Positions 7,665 to 15,936 of a stretch of 64,000 bases of DNA are shown in pieces. Under the pieces are notes generated by a model. It made no database searches. It was not told the DNA's origin and saw only the letters and a list, made by a program, of their open reading frames with translations. Each line of letters opens with the position of its first letter. Positions within the stretch are counted from its first letter, which is position 1. The DNA comes from Desulforamulus aeronauticus DSM 10349 (GTDB lineage: Bacteria; Bacillota; Desulfotomaculia; Desulfotomaculales; Desulfotomaculaceae). The stretch is from assembly GCF_900142375.1 (NCBI RefSeq), contig NZ_FRAR01000024.1, positions 1 to 64,000 on the forward strand. The letters are read 5' to 3'. Made by a program: the position numbers and the translations under genes.

Positions 7665-7897
7665 TGGGGCGGTGTGATAGCTGCAGATACTATGTTACGG
7701 TAAAAGGGCAGACTGCCAGCCGCCGATTGTGCGTGGCCGGGGTTAAGGCTTATAGGTCAGGGAGTAGGGTGCTGAATGATACTGTGGATGTTATGGAGTT
7801 AATCTTGGTGTTAGGAAAGGAAAAACTTGAGGCCATGATTGGCCGTGGCGGCGAGAATAAGATGGCCTGTGGGGAGTTTGAGAAGGGAAGAACTTAA
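7664..7897 (+). CDS. small cysteine-containing protein of unknown function
   Basis: A 77-residue product beginning MGRCDSCRYYV. The GTG at 7664 overlaps the stop codon of the gene before it and has AAAGGG at good distance; a GTG three codons earlier is too close to that site. Four cysteines (CDSC near the start, one near residue 23, one near 68) could bind a metal. The pairing suggests co-expression with the DUF6504-like gene under the LexA-like boxes. I do not recognise the family. Confidence 0.5.
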   Translation: MGRCDSCRYYVTVKGQTASRRLCVAGVKAYRSGSRVLNDTVDVMELILVLGKEKLEAMIGRGGENKMACGEFEKGRT

Positions 7898-7916
7898 TTA
7901 ATATGTCCTCTTTATG

Positions 7917-7952
7917 CCCTAGTAGCGACACAGTTACTAGGGTTATTCTTTT
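7917..7952 (+). terminator. probable terminator
   Basis: CCCTAGTA and TACTAGGG arms with a 10-nt loop, followed by TTATTCTTTT. It ends the small gene pair and precedes the tail-fibre gene. Confidence 0.75.
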
Positions 7953-7976
7953 ATAAAAAAGATAAGGAGGAAGAAG

Positions 7977-10900
7977 ATGCCTACAACAACACCCAATTTG
8001 GGACTTAAAAAACCACTGGGCAATGAAATTTTCAATCGTCAGGTGTATAACGAAAACCTAGATTTGATGGATCAAAACGCTGCTAAAAAGATGGTTCTTG
8101 ATGCGCATTTGGCCAACTACACGCAGGAATTAAAAACCGTCAGTAAACAATCCGTCACTTTGCCTCACGGTCTAAGCGTCCTAAACGCACCAAGGGCAGC
8201 ACAGCTAAAGCCGAAGTTTAAAGGGCGGCAGTTGGTTAACTTGTTGGGGCGTGACGGGAATTGTGAGGATGCGGGGAAGTGGGGTAAAATCTATGGGGAT
8301 TTATCTCTAGATACAGACAAGGTTTATGGCAATAACTCAATAAAATTAGCATCAACAGCGGTAAACGATTATTGTGTTTTGTTTAGCAGAAACATCGATA
8401 TTGACCCTAATAAACACTATATTCTAATCGGCAATGTTAAGCTAACAAGCGGTAAAAACGCATATGTGCGCTGCTGTAAAATAGATGGCAGTATATCTAT
8501 AGGCACCACAAAATTGGTTACGACAACAGGAGGATGGCAATTAAGTTATGCCAAGATAACCCCAACGCAATTAGCTAGATTTACTCAAATCAGAGTAGAT
8601 GGCGTTCTAGCTGCGTCTGCTATTGGACAGATGGCAAACTTTGACGGCATTCGCCTCTATGAAATTACCCAAGCCGAATACAACGAAATCGACACACTAA
8701 CACCCGAGCAATTTGCAGAACGCTACCCTTACGTTGACTCCTTCCAGTGTGTGCAAAATCCTGCTGTGAGGGTTGAAGGGGAGAATTTATTTAATCCCTT
8801 GAATTACAAGGGCGTTGGTGGTGCTGGCGTTAACTTCATTGACTTCTATCCAACCAAAATATCCATTAAAAATGCTTCCTCGCAAGCAATAGCTGTGTAC
8901 TCGTTTAAACTAATACCTAATCAAGTGTATACGCTCCGAGTAAAGAAGAATTTTAAAGAATATGGCGCCGCAGACGTTTACGCAAATAACCAGGAAACTT
9001 TTTTAAAAGGAACTGGAGCAGGAGAGTTGGTACAATTTACTACCCCCGCACAGTTTGATACTATTGACATCTTTTTTTATAACAGCGTAAATAACATACC
9101 TGAGATTATTTTTTCGGATATTATGCTCGTCCTCGGCGACAGACTTCCAACCGAATTAAAACCGCATAACCCCTCTCACCTCTACCTACAAACCCCTCTA
9201 TATGAAGGCGAAACGCTGGAGGAAATAGACGGTAATTGGGTGCGGACTAAGAAGTGGGAGAAGAAGGTGTTGGATGGGAGTTTGCCTTGGGAAAACTGGA
9301 CTCGTGACACAGGAATAAAAAGAGTTCGGGTGCCAATAGTTAATGCAGTTCGTTATTTTGGATTCTGTGTTAAATATGACGGAAAGGTTCTTATATCTCA
9401 GACTAATGGAGATTTGCCACACCCTGGAGATACATTCTTTGTTTATGATAATAACTATGTTTATTTTGATATAAACATCACGGAATGTGGTTGGGGCGAA
9501 AACTACACCCCAACAGTAGATGAGATTAAGGCGTATTTTATGGGTTGGAAGATGCACCAAACCGGTTTAGCAGGGGCACCGTATGTTTCTGGAAATAAAT
9601 ACTGGGCAAATATAGCAAAAACCAAAGGTGGTGTAGATTTAACAGGTTGTGTTGATGGTGTTGATTATAACGTAACAACAATACCAACAACTTCTTACCC
9701 AGAGTGGACTCCTTATCTACTCCACTACCAACTCGCCACTCCCACCACCGAAGTAGTACCGCATGAAGGCGAACTTACCTTACATGAGGGTGAGAATCAA
9801 GTAGAAGTGTTTGAGGGTGTTGTGGTAAGGGAATTGGCGAAACCTTACACAGCAGGTAATGGTATTACAAGTATTAATGGCGGTAGTCCAAGTGCGGTAA
9901 CTAATAATAAGGCATTGCAGATTTTAGCTGTTTATAAAAATAAAATTGTTGATTTTTCTTGGCAAAAGTCTGCAAGAACATCATTAATAGATATTTATGG
10001 TATTGGGGCGGCTAATATTATGGACGTTAGTAAATATGACCCGACCGCCCAATACAGCGTAACCTACCAAGCACTACCAGAAGAGTTTACCGCACCTCTC
10101 CTTAGTGTTGACGCTACCTACGACACCAACATCAAGTCAACTGTAGACACTCTGGTTGACGAGTTGGCTAAAGTTGCCACAAAGGCAGATGTTGGATTTA
10201 AAAGTGTATCAGACCACTTGGCCGATTTAGCGGCACACGGTGGGATACAACACAAAAATATTTTACATAACTGGGATTTTAGAAAAAAACCAGTAAATCA
10301 GCGTGGCATATCTGTGTACTCGGGTGGCGGATACAGTCTCGATAGGTGGCGAACAACGTCATCTGTAATGCAGGTTAACATCTATGATGGTTTTATCAAA
10401 GTAAGTAACGCTGACACAGGTGCGAAAAGCTTTTCGCAGATAATCGAGTCGCTTCTACCTGGATACTACGCTCTTTCGGTAATGCTATCAGACGGTTCCG
10501 TGTTTAGTGCGACCGCACACGTGAATGAAGACGTTGCGCTAGGTGCTACCGGAAAACACACAAATGCGCAAACTCTGATTCCGGGTCTTTCTGTTTTAAT
10601 AGGAGATCTTAATGGATATCCTGCATTTAAAATAGTTATCGACACCGGAAAGTCGTTTAACATTGCAGCAGCGAAGCTAGAGCGCGGTAAAATTTCAACG
10701 CTGTCAAACGATACACCAGCAGACTACGGGGAGCAATTAGCATTATGTCAAAGGTATGCAACATTTATTGGATATCAAGAATTCCGCGTGTCCCATATCG
10801 CCACCGACTATCTTACATTTACAATACCTATTCCAGTAACTATGCGTTTAACACCAAGCTTGGAAAAGGGCAGCATTATAGTAATGAATGTATCAAGTAC

Positions 10901-11036
10901 TCAACAGAGCGGGTTTACACTGCAATATCAGGCTAGAGATAACGGTATAAGGGTTGTTACAACAAAAGCGTCACATGGGCTTAGTGATGCAATCCTTAGA
11001 ATTAATGCTGATGCATTATTTTCAGCAGACTTATAG
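7977..11036 (+). CDS. phage tail fibre / receptor-binding protein
   Basis: A 1019-residue structural protein behind AAGGAGG. The N terminus (NLGLKKPLGNEIFNRQVYNENLDLMDQ) is the usual start of Firmicute phage tail and baseplate-attached fibres. Two middle regions (about 85-235 and 270-400) look like beta-sandwich, carbohydrate-binding-like modules. The last 270 residues contain HNWDFRKKPVNQRG, GGGYSLDRW and CQRYATF, the pattern of phage fibre tips that bind a host receptor. It is followed by a coiled-coil protein and a CD1375-like small protein as in phage tail-end modules, but capsid, sheath, tube, tape-measure and lysis genes are absent. Probably the distal part of a decayed prophage or tailocin; no frameshift is seen. 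Confidence 0.85.
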   Translation: MPTTTPNLGLKKPLGNEIFNRQVYNENLDLMDQNAAKKMVLDAHLANYTQELKTVSKQSVTLPHGLSVLNAPRAAQLKPKFKGRQLVNLLGRDGNCEDAGKWGKIYGDLSLDTDKVYGNNSIKLASTAVNDYCVLFSRNIDIDPNKHYILIGNVKLTSGKNAYVRCCKIDGSISIGTTKLVTTTGGWQLSYAKITPTQLARFTQIRVDGVLAASAIGQMANFDGIRLYEITQAEYNEIDTLTPEQFAERYPYVDSFQCVQNPAVRVEGENLFNPLNYKGVGGAGVNFIDFYPTKISIKNASSQAIAVYSFKLIPNQVYTLRVKKNFKEYGAADVYANNQETFLKGTGAGELVQFTTPAQFDTIDIFFYNSVNNIPEIIFSDIMLVLGDRLPTELKPHNPSHLYLQTPLYEGETLEEIDGNWVRTKKWEKKVLDGSLPWENWTRDTGIKRVRVPIVNAVRYFGFCVKYDGKVLISQTNGDLPHPGDTFFVYDNNYVYFDINITECGWGENYTPTVDEIKAYFMGWKMHQTGLAGAPYVSGNKYWANIAKTKGGVDLTGCVDGVDYNVTTIPTTSYPEWTPYLLHYQLATPTTEVVPHEGELTLHEGENQVEVFEGVVVRELAKPYTAGNGITSINGGSPSAVTNNKALQILAVYKNKIVDFSWQKSARTSLIDIYGIGAANIMDVSKYDPTAQYSVTYQALPEEFTAPLLSVDATYDTNIKSTVDTLVDELAKVATKADVGFKSVSDHLADLAAHGGIQHKNILHNWDFRKKPVNQRGISVYSGGGYSLDRWRTTSSVMQVNIYDGFIKVSNADTGAKSFSQIIESLLPGYYALSVMLSDGSVFSATAHVNEDVALGATGKHTNAQTLIPGLSVLIGDLNGYPAFKIVIDTGKSFNIAAAKLERGKISTLSNDTPADYGEQLALCQRYATFIGYQEFRVSHIATDYLTFTIPIPVTMRLTPSLEKGSIIVMNVSSTQQSGFTLQYQARDNGIRVVTTKASHGLSDAILRINADALFSADL

Positions 11037-11049
11037 GGGGTGCTAACCA

Positions 11050-11853
11050 ATGGATAAAACATACATTGACACCGATGAAAGCATCGAAGAATACATTGAC
11101 AACTACATTGTCTATGTCAAAACCGATGAAAACTCCAATATCACCGCAATTAACTCCTCTGCCTTTCTTCAAGACACAACCGATTGGAATAAAATTGATG
11201 AAGGCATTGGAGATGTATACCATCATGCCCAAGGCAACTACTTGGAAAAGGGTTTATTTGATAATAATGGTTGCTACAATTATAAGTTAGTTGATAGCAT
11301 AATCCTCGAACGTACTGACGAGGAAAAGCAAATTGAAATCAGTGTCCGCCCGGTGCCGGAGCCTAGTGAGATAGAGTTACTGAAGAAACGGGCAGATCAA
11401 ACAGAAGCTGATAACCTCACCGCATTGGAAGAGATTGCGGGAGCTTATGAAAAGGCCCTACTGCTGGAGGCTGAAAACGCCCAGTTAAAAGAGAGATTGG
11501 CAGCAGTAGAGGCAGATAATCTTACATCTCTAGAGAAGATTACAGAAACCTATGAAAAATCATTGTTGCTGGAGGCTGATAACACTCAATTAAAAGAAAG
11601 GTTAATAGTAGCAGAAGCAGATAACATCACAGCGCTGAAGGGCACGGCGTTGGTTTATGAAAAGACCTTGGATCTTGAAACCGAAAACGCTCAGCTAAAA
11701 GAAAAGTTAGCTGCAGCAGAAGTCGATACCCTTACTGCTTTAGAGGGTACAGCCACGGTATACGAAGAATTGCTAGCATTAAAAGAACAAATCAAAGGAG
11801 GTTCAACATGGCAGAGGTCTATTTTAAACTTATTAAAGCGGGGCGGCGAATAA
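11050..11853 (+). CDS. phage tail accessory protein with 35-residue coiled-coil repeats
   Basis: A 267-residue acidic protein behind AGGGGGTG, 13 nt after the fibre gene. Residues 1-100 form a small mixed domain with an aromatic-rich stretch. From residue 119 the protein is made of four units of 35 residues (starting at E119, E154, E189 and E224), each with EADNLT followed by YEK and LLLEAENAQLKERL; the last is shorter. The heptad pattern predicts a long coiled coil, probably trimeric or dimeric. By position it is likely a fibre assembly or attachment protein. Its 3' end overlaps the next gene in another frame by 46 nt. Confidence 0.75.
   Translation: MDKTYIDTDESIEEYIDNYIVYVKTDENSNITAINSSAFLQDTTDWNKIDEGIGDVYHHAQGNYLEKGLFDNNGCYNYKLVDSIILERTDEEKQIEISVRPVPEPSEIELLKKRADQTEADNLTALEEIAGAYEKALLLEAENAQLKERLAAVEADNLTSLEKITETYEKSLLLEADNTQLKERLIVAEADNITALKGTALVYEKTLDLETENAQLKEKLAAAEVDTLTALEGTATVYEELLALKEQIKGGSTWQRSILNLLKRGGE
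11404..11793 (+). repeat. tandem 105-bp coding repeat, about 3.7 copies
   Basis: Four in-frame units encode the 35-residue coiled-coil repeat beginning with EADNLT or a variant. The copies have drifted at the DNA level, so the array is old rather than freshly expanded. Confidence 0.85.
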
Positions 11854-11924
11854 TCGACCAAGTACCGGATCACCTTAAGGAAGAAGTACAGGCGATGCTG
11901 GATGCTGAACAGTTAGAATTATAA
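11808..11924 (+). CDS. CD1375-like small phage protein (38 residues)
   Basis: Begins with an ATG 6 nt after AAAGGAGG, inside the end of the preceding gene but in another frame. The peptide contains VYFKLIKAGRRIIDQVPDHL and then EEVQAMLDAE, matching the short CD1375/XkdX-like proteins that sit after tail-fibre genes in Firmicute prophages. Their function is unknown; the conserved place points to tail assembly. It supports reading this region as the end of a phage tail module. Confidence 0.8.
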   Translation: MAEVYFKLIKAGRRIIDQVPDHLKEEVQAMLDAEQLEL

Positions 11925-12126
11925 CAGACTTAAAAAGCGACAATCATGATAAAATTACGTATTAGATTTAATTATGGCCGGGGCTTAGTGCTCCGGTCCT
12001 TAATACTAATGGCGTGGGGGATTAAGCTATGATGACCCGCGAACAGTTGCAAAAACTTTTGGAGCAGCGGAAATCCAAGAAGAAATGATGCTACTCAGAT
12101 CAGCGATGGAAAAAAGAGGGCACCCC

Positions 12127-13645
12127 GAGAACGTAACGAGTTTTGTGTAAATGGGAATACTTACCACAAAGGAGGAAGTACCATTTATGCAAAACTCGTC
12201 TTTTATTAAGGATTTAGCAAAGGGTTGCCGCACAGTTGAGGATGTTCAAGAAAAACTTAAGAATTTGTTTAAGGACACACTGCAAGAAGTATTTGAAGCT
12301 GAGATGGATGAACATCTAGGCTATGAAAAGCATGATGCTGTTGGCAAAAACAGTGGTAATAACCGCAATGGTTACAGTAAAAAGAAAGTCAAGACTAGGT
12401 TTGGTAAAACAGAACTGGATATTCCCCGGGATCGTAACGGAGAATTTGAACCCCAGATAGTAAAGAAGTACCAAACAACCTCAAATCAACTTGAAGATCA
12501 AGTTATCGCAATGTATGGCAAAGGCATGTCCACTCGGGATATTGAAGACCATATGCGTGACATTTACGGTATTGATGTTTCGCCAACAATGGTTAGCAGA
12601 ATTACAGATAAAATTATGCCAATGGTATCTGAATGGCAATCCAGAGCCTTAGATAGGGTATATCCCATTGTCTTTTTAGATGCTATCCACTTCAAAGTAC
12701 GTCAGGAAAACAGGATCGTTAATAAAGCTGCCTACAGTGTTCTTGGTATAACAGTAGACGGACATAAGGAAATATTAGGTATTTGGGTTGGTGAGCATGA
12801 GAGTTTAAAATTCTGGCTTGGCGTGTGTAATGATCTTAAGAATCGTGGCGTAAAAGATATTCTCATAGCTTGTAAAGACGGGCTTTCCGGCTTTTCTGAG
12901 GCTATCAACACCGCTTTCCCGAAAACACAAATCCAACTCTGTGTAATTCATCAAATACGTAATACCCTTAAATATGTACCCTATAAGTATCAAAAAGAAT
13001 TAATGACTGATTTAAAGAGAGTTTACCAGGCATTAACCTTAGAGGAAGCAGGGTTTGCCTTTGAAGAATTCAAAGAAAAGTGGGGTAGTAAATACCCTGC
13101 GGTAATTAGATCTTGGGAAAACAATTGGGTTGAGTTAACCACCTATTTTCAATATCCCAGAGAAATACGGCGAATGATCTATACGACTAATGTTATCGAA
13201 GGTTATCATCGGCAACTAAGAAAAGTAACTAAAACAAAAACGGCCTATCCCTCAGATGAAGCATTAGTAAAAGTTCTATACTTAGCTACACTAGATATAT
13301 CCAGGAAGTGGACAATGCCTTTAAGAGACTGGCGAGAATGCATATCTCAGTTTCTAATATTTTTTGGTGATCGTCTCGATAGAAGGGTTGTAGGATAATA
13401 ATTTGGGGCTTCGCCCCAGAGTTTAACGCTTTAGTTCTCCCAGAAGTAGGATAAATAATAAAGGGGCAACCACAACAGTTACCCCTACTTCCGGCAGAAA
13501 CCTATCTGGCGCTCAGGTTGCTCTCCAGCAGTGCCCTATCCTCCAGATAGGCAAGAGCCACGAATATTATCACCATTTATTGGCAAAATAATTCTAAGTA
13601 AGCAATTTAATAAAAATCCATTTACACAGAATTTTTTACACTCCC
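12127..13645 (+). mobile_element. IS256-family insertion sequence
   Basis: One transposase gene lies between imperfect inverted ends of about 28 bp: the left end has GTTTTGTGTAAATGG, the right end its near-complement CATTTACACAGAATTTT and ends ACACTCCC. Flanks are GGCACCCC (12119-12126) and GGCACCCA (13646-13653), a 7/8 match fitting the 8-9 bp duplication of this family. About 247 bp of noncoding DNA follow the transposase, longer than usual; this holds a TGGGGC/GCCCCA hairpin (13404-13418) and a 9-bp inverted repeat CCTATCTGG/CCAGATAGG (13501-13551). Confidence 0.8.
12187..13398 (+). CDS. IS256-family transposase
   Basis: A 403-residue mutator-type DDE transposase. The ATG at 12187 follows AAAGGAGG; an ATG 12 codons upstream lacks a ribosome binding site. 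Motifs in order: N-terminal HLGYEKHD and NNRNGYSKK (about 48-75), the first catalytic Asp in PIVFLDAIHFKVR near 162, the second in ILIACKDGLSGF near 228, LCVIHQIRNTLKYVP near 255, and the Glu in TTNVIEGYHRQLRK near 338. The protein is full length and undisturbed, so the element may be active. Confidence 0.95.
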   Translation: MQNSSFIKDLAKGCRTVEDVQEKLKNLFKDTLQEVFEAEMDEHLGYEKHDAVGKNSGNNRNGYSKKKVKTRFGKTELDIPRDRNGEFEPQIVKKYQTTSNQLEDQVIAMYGKGMSTRDIEDHMRDIYGIDVSPTMVSRITDKIMPMVSEWQSRALDRVYPIVFLDAIHFKVRQENRIVNKAAYSVLGITVDGHKEILGIWVGEHESLKFWLGVCNDLKNRGVKDILIACKDGLSGFSEAINTAFPKTQIQLCVIHQIRNTLKYVPYKYQKELMTDLKRVYQALTLEEAGFAFEEFKEKWGSKYPAVIRSWENNWVELTTYFQYPREIRRMIYTTNVIEGYHRQLRKVTKTKTAYPSDEALVKVLYLATLDISRKWTMPLRDWRECISQFLIFFGDRLDRRVVG

Positions 13646-14098
13646 GGCACCCACCCCTGAAAAAACAGCTTCAATATAATACCTACTTTTGTTGCTCAAC
13701 TGTGTGGTGCAGGTCTCCCAGTCTCGGATACTGGCAGGGTCTATTTCACATAGTTGGGCAAACTCATTTTGCTTTAGCCCAAGGAGGTGCCGCAGGTTCC
13801 GAAAGCGAATTCTTAAGTCATTATTCCGGTAAGAATCCGGAGTAATCAGAAACACTCCTGGGGATACACAAAATATCTTCGATAGTTTCAATGCCGTCGG
13901 TACTCTCGGTATCCATCGATCGCGCATAAGGCTACTGATTGTCTCCTTGGCTAACCCAGAGATTTTTGATAACTCATAAATAAATGTGTTTGTTTCTGTT
14001 AGCAATAACCGCAACCTCTCGCCGATGGTTAGTGACATATCAAACTCCTCTAATGGCGGCACTTTTTTTAAAGCTTTTATTACATTAACTCTTACCAT
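13622..14098 (-). CDS. XRE-family regulator with two helix-turn-helix domains, C terminus altered by IS256
   Basis: Up to 158 residues. The first HTH lies near residues 24-75 (IYELSKISGLAKETISSLMRD) and the second near 95-135 (LGLKQNEFAQLCEIDPASIRDWE). Two starts are plausible: the ATG at 14098 behind AAGGA, or the ATG at 14038 behind AGAGGAG, which gives a more typical regulator start (MSLTIGERL). The last seven codons and stop lie inside the IS256 right end; without the insertion the frame would run a few codons further into the left flank and stop. The DNA-binding parts are untouched, so the protein may still work. Likely a phage or mobile-element regulator; target unknown. Confidence 0.7.
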   Translation of the reverse strand: MVRVNVIKALKKVPPLEEFDMSLTIGERLRLLLTETNTFIYELSKISGLAKETISSLMRDRWIPRVPTALKLSKIFCVSPGVFLITPDSYRNNDLRIRFRNLRHLLGLKQNEFAQLCEIDPASIRDWETCTTQLSNKSRYYIEAVFSGVGAGSVKNSV

Positions 14099-14145
14099 TT
14101 CAATGTCCTTCTCTAACTCCCTACCTACATCAAGAGCAAGTCCAA

Positions 14146-14355
14146 ATGTGTTTATACTGTTCCACTGCTTGTCCCGTACATATCCTTAGATTGTCGGTGT
14201 TAGGCCTAGTTACTGTGGTGGTGCTGGCCTTGCTGAGGTTGTTCAGATTTCCCTGGCGTTTTATAGCCTGGGTGGCCATTTCTGTAGTGCTCTTTTATGC
14301 CCTAATGAAAACGGGAAATGAGAAGAAGCATCGGTTATGCACCGGTGCTTTTTAA
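14146..14355 (+). CDS. possible small two-helix membrane protein
   Basis: An open frame of up to 69 codons with two hydrophobic stretches (about residues 15-31 and 38-54) split by a basic segment RLFRFPWR, ending in a basic tail. No convincing ribosome binding site precedes the first ATG; a GTG or TTG near 14195 is an alternative start. Its stop lies within the T run of a good terminator, which supports a transcript here. The upstream part overlaps the promoter region of the leftward regulator. Real but unproven; no family recognised. Confidence 0.3.
   Translation: MCLYCSTACPVHILRLSVLGLVTVVVLALLRLFRFPWRFIAWVAISVVLFYALMKTGNEKKHRLCTGAF
14327..14355 (+). terminator. intrinsic terminator
   Basis: AGCATCGGT and ACCGGTGCT form a 9-bp stem with one G-U pair, followed by TTTTTAAG. 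Confidence 0.75.
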
Positions 14356-14425
14356 GTCACTAATGGAATCGGGGGATCATATCCTATGATAAGGATTGAT
14401 AAGGTTTGGCAAAGGGTGTTGATTG

Positions 14426-14698
14426 ATGAAGAATTATAAGAAAGAATTAGAATTTCTTTTGGCCAGTGATGCGTTTAAGAGTATCATCAATTCTGATGTA
14501 GTAAAGTTATGTCAATTAAATGCGGTACTGGCTTTGCTTATTAAACTGTGCATTCCCTTTGATACAGCCTTTTCGCCGGGAACCAGAAGAGAGGCTTCTG
14601 CAATTGAACTGGTTGTCTATATTAACCCAGTCACCACGATAAACTTTGTGTTAAATTTGGAATCAGGCAGCAGTGTTTTTACTGGCCCTCTGCCTTAA
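14426..14698 (+). CDS. small conserved-looking protein of unknown function
   Basis: A 90-residue product from the ATG that follows AAAGGGTG at proper distance; a TTG one codon earlier is possible. The N-terminal half is helical (KKELEFLLASDAFKSII), with a hydrophobic helix around residues 32-44, then a beta-rich second half. No signal peptide or catalytic motif. It converges on the DUF1444-like gene and is 8 nt from its end. I do not recognise the family. Confidence 0.5.
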   Translation: MKNYKKELEFLLASDAFKSIINSDVVKLCQLNAVLALLIKLCIPFDTAFSPGTRREASAIELVVYINPVTTINFVLNLESGSSVFTGPLP

Positions 14699-14706
14699 TA
14701 AATGAA

Positions 14707-15501
14707 CTAATAATTCTCAGCATCCCATGGAAGCTGGAACAAGGTCACAGCCCCTTTATGCAACTCATAAACCTTACCACTGATTGGATAAGGATTATTG
14801 ATAAAACTGCTACGCCCAATCATCATGGCTTGTCGGAGATCACTTTCTTCCTTTCTTAATAAGAGCAAGACCACATCCCGATTTGGAATCATCACTTGCA
14901 AGCGGCGGCTGTTGGACAAGCCATGCTGCCTTGGCGAGAGGATCAGTGATAAAAGACGACTGGAATCATAGGTGTCACCATAGTTAAAGCCATAGATTTC
15001 CCGATTCTTATCGAATAACTGCAAAGGTTTTACTAAATCCCGGAAGAAATTATCAATAGCGGTTTGATGGATGCTTTCCAAGGAAAACTCTAACCTATCT
15101 ATGGTTGGTTTATCGATAAAAAAAATACGCATACCCTCGTCTAACACATAGGCAACGGAAAGATCCTCAGCCAGAGTAGTAGTAGCAATTCCTTTTGTTT
15201 CCTTTGGACCAACAATGATGGGGTAGATTCGCTGTAGATTTTCCTTGACATCCTGGTGATTAACACCACTCTCTCTTTTTAAATCTTTGATAAAGGGTGC
15301 CAGAACTTCTGCCACATATTGCTGGCGTAGAGAAGCATTTTGACGGCAATAACCACGGTAGAAATTCTCTAGGGACAAATCAATCCAGTATTCTCCTTTT
15401 TTCATGCGAATGGCAAAGTTGTCTAGATTGTAGATCAGCGATTTAGGCACTGTTTCCAAGATATATTCAGACACTATTTTTCGAAAAACTTGCCGGTCCA
15501 T
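14707..15501 (-). CDS. DUF1444/YtpQ-like protein
   Basis: A 264-residue cytoplasmic protein read leftward. The central part (about 90-160, with IYPIIVGPKETKG, AEDLSVAYVLDEGMRIFFI and a following helical segment) has the pattern I recall for DUF1444 proteins such as B. subtilis YtpQ: a strand-rich core with a helix. The C-terminal part has a VMIPNRDVVLLL strand and a SGKVYELHKG motif. No catalytic residue is assigned in this family and its role is unknown. It is transcribed away from the thiamine-binding gene and the core operon. Family assignment is moderately sure. Confidence 0.55.
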   Translation of the reverse strand: MDRQVFRKIVSEYILETVPKSLIYNLDNFAIRMKKGEYWIDLSLENFYRGYCRQNASLRQQYVAEVLAPFIKDLKRESGVNHQDVKENLQRIYPIIVGPKETKGIATTTLAEDLSVAYVLDEGMRIFFIDKPTIDRLEFSLESIHQTAIDNFFRDLVKPLQLFDKNREIYGFNYGDTYDSSRLLSLILSPRQHGLSNSRRLQVMIPNRDVVLLLLRKEESDLRQAMMIGRSSFINNPYPISGKVYELHKGAVTLFQLPWDAENY

Positions 15502-15536
15502 GTATATTCAACCCCCTTAACGCAGGTAACCATTGT

Positions 15537-15565
15537 TTGAGATATGTGCGCTACTGTAATATAAT
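15537..15565 (+). promoter_or_regulatory. sigma-A type promoter
   Basis: TTGAGA and TATAAT separated by exactly 17 nt, about 50 nt before the thiamine-binding protein gene. Confidence 0.8.
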
Positions 15566-15615
15566 ATCTTTAGAAGAAATATATGCGAGGGAATTCTTCT
15601 AGAGGGGGTTTTTCT

Positions 15616-15936
15616 ATGGCTTTAGTAGAATTAACCGTGATTCCATTGGGGACAGGTTCTACCAGTTTAAGTGGATTTGTGGCCGGTTGTGTCAAGTTTT
15701 TGCAACAGGCAGAAGGCATCCAATATCAATTGACACCTATGGGTACGATTATCGAAGGGGAACTTTCAGTTGTTCTGGAGCTTGCACGGCAAATGCACGA
15801 ACAACCCTTTTTGGCTGGCGCTGATCGGGTTACCACAACCATCCGTATTGATGATCGCAGGGATAAAGAAGCTACTATGCAGGGGAAAGTGGCTGCTGTG
15901 GAAAGTAAACTAATTTCAGCAGGTGGCACCGACTGA
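15616..15936 (+). CDS. MTH1187-family thiamine-binding protein
   Basis: A 106-residue ferredoxin-like protein of the MTH1187/YkoF-related family. The ATG is 7 nt behind AGAGGGGG. Typical signs are the opening ALVELTVIPLGTGSTSLSGFV, the central YQLTPMGTIIEGE and the RVTTTIRIDDRRDK strand. Members bind thiamine or a related pyrimidine and form small oligomers; some are thought to supply vitamin uptake or sense it. It overlaps holA by one base, so the two form an operon from the promoter at 15537. Confidence 0.85.
   Translation: MALVELTVIPLGTGSTSLSGFVAGCVKFLQQAEGIQYQLTPMGTIIEGELSVVLELARQMHEQPFLAGADRVTTTIRIDDRRDKEATMQGKVAAVESKLISAGGTD

Noticed and set aside
11404-11793. CRISPR array
   Set aside because: The periodic sequence is an in-frame coiled-coil coding repeat without spacers; no cas genes or CRISPR repeats occur in the window.
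7977-11924. Complete prophage or diversity-generating retroelement
   Set aside because: No capsid, terminase, integrase, lysis or reverse transcriptase genes and no template/variable repeat pair in the window.
12029-12126. Small ORF MMTREQL... continuing in another frame as EIQEEMMLLRSAMEKRGH, a possible broken Spo0E-like gene before IS256
   Set aside because: When the IS is removed, the continued frame does not reach the conserved SQELD motif of Spo0E; the remains are too short to support.
13502-13576. 24-residue hydrophobic peptide inside IS256 as a type I toxin
   Set aside because: No ribosome binding site or known toxin family pattern.
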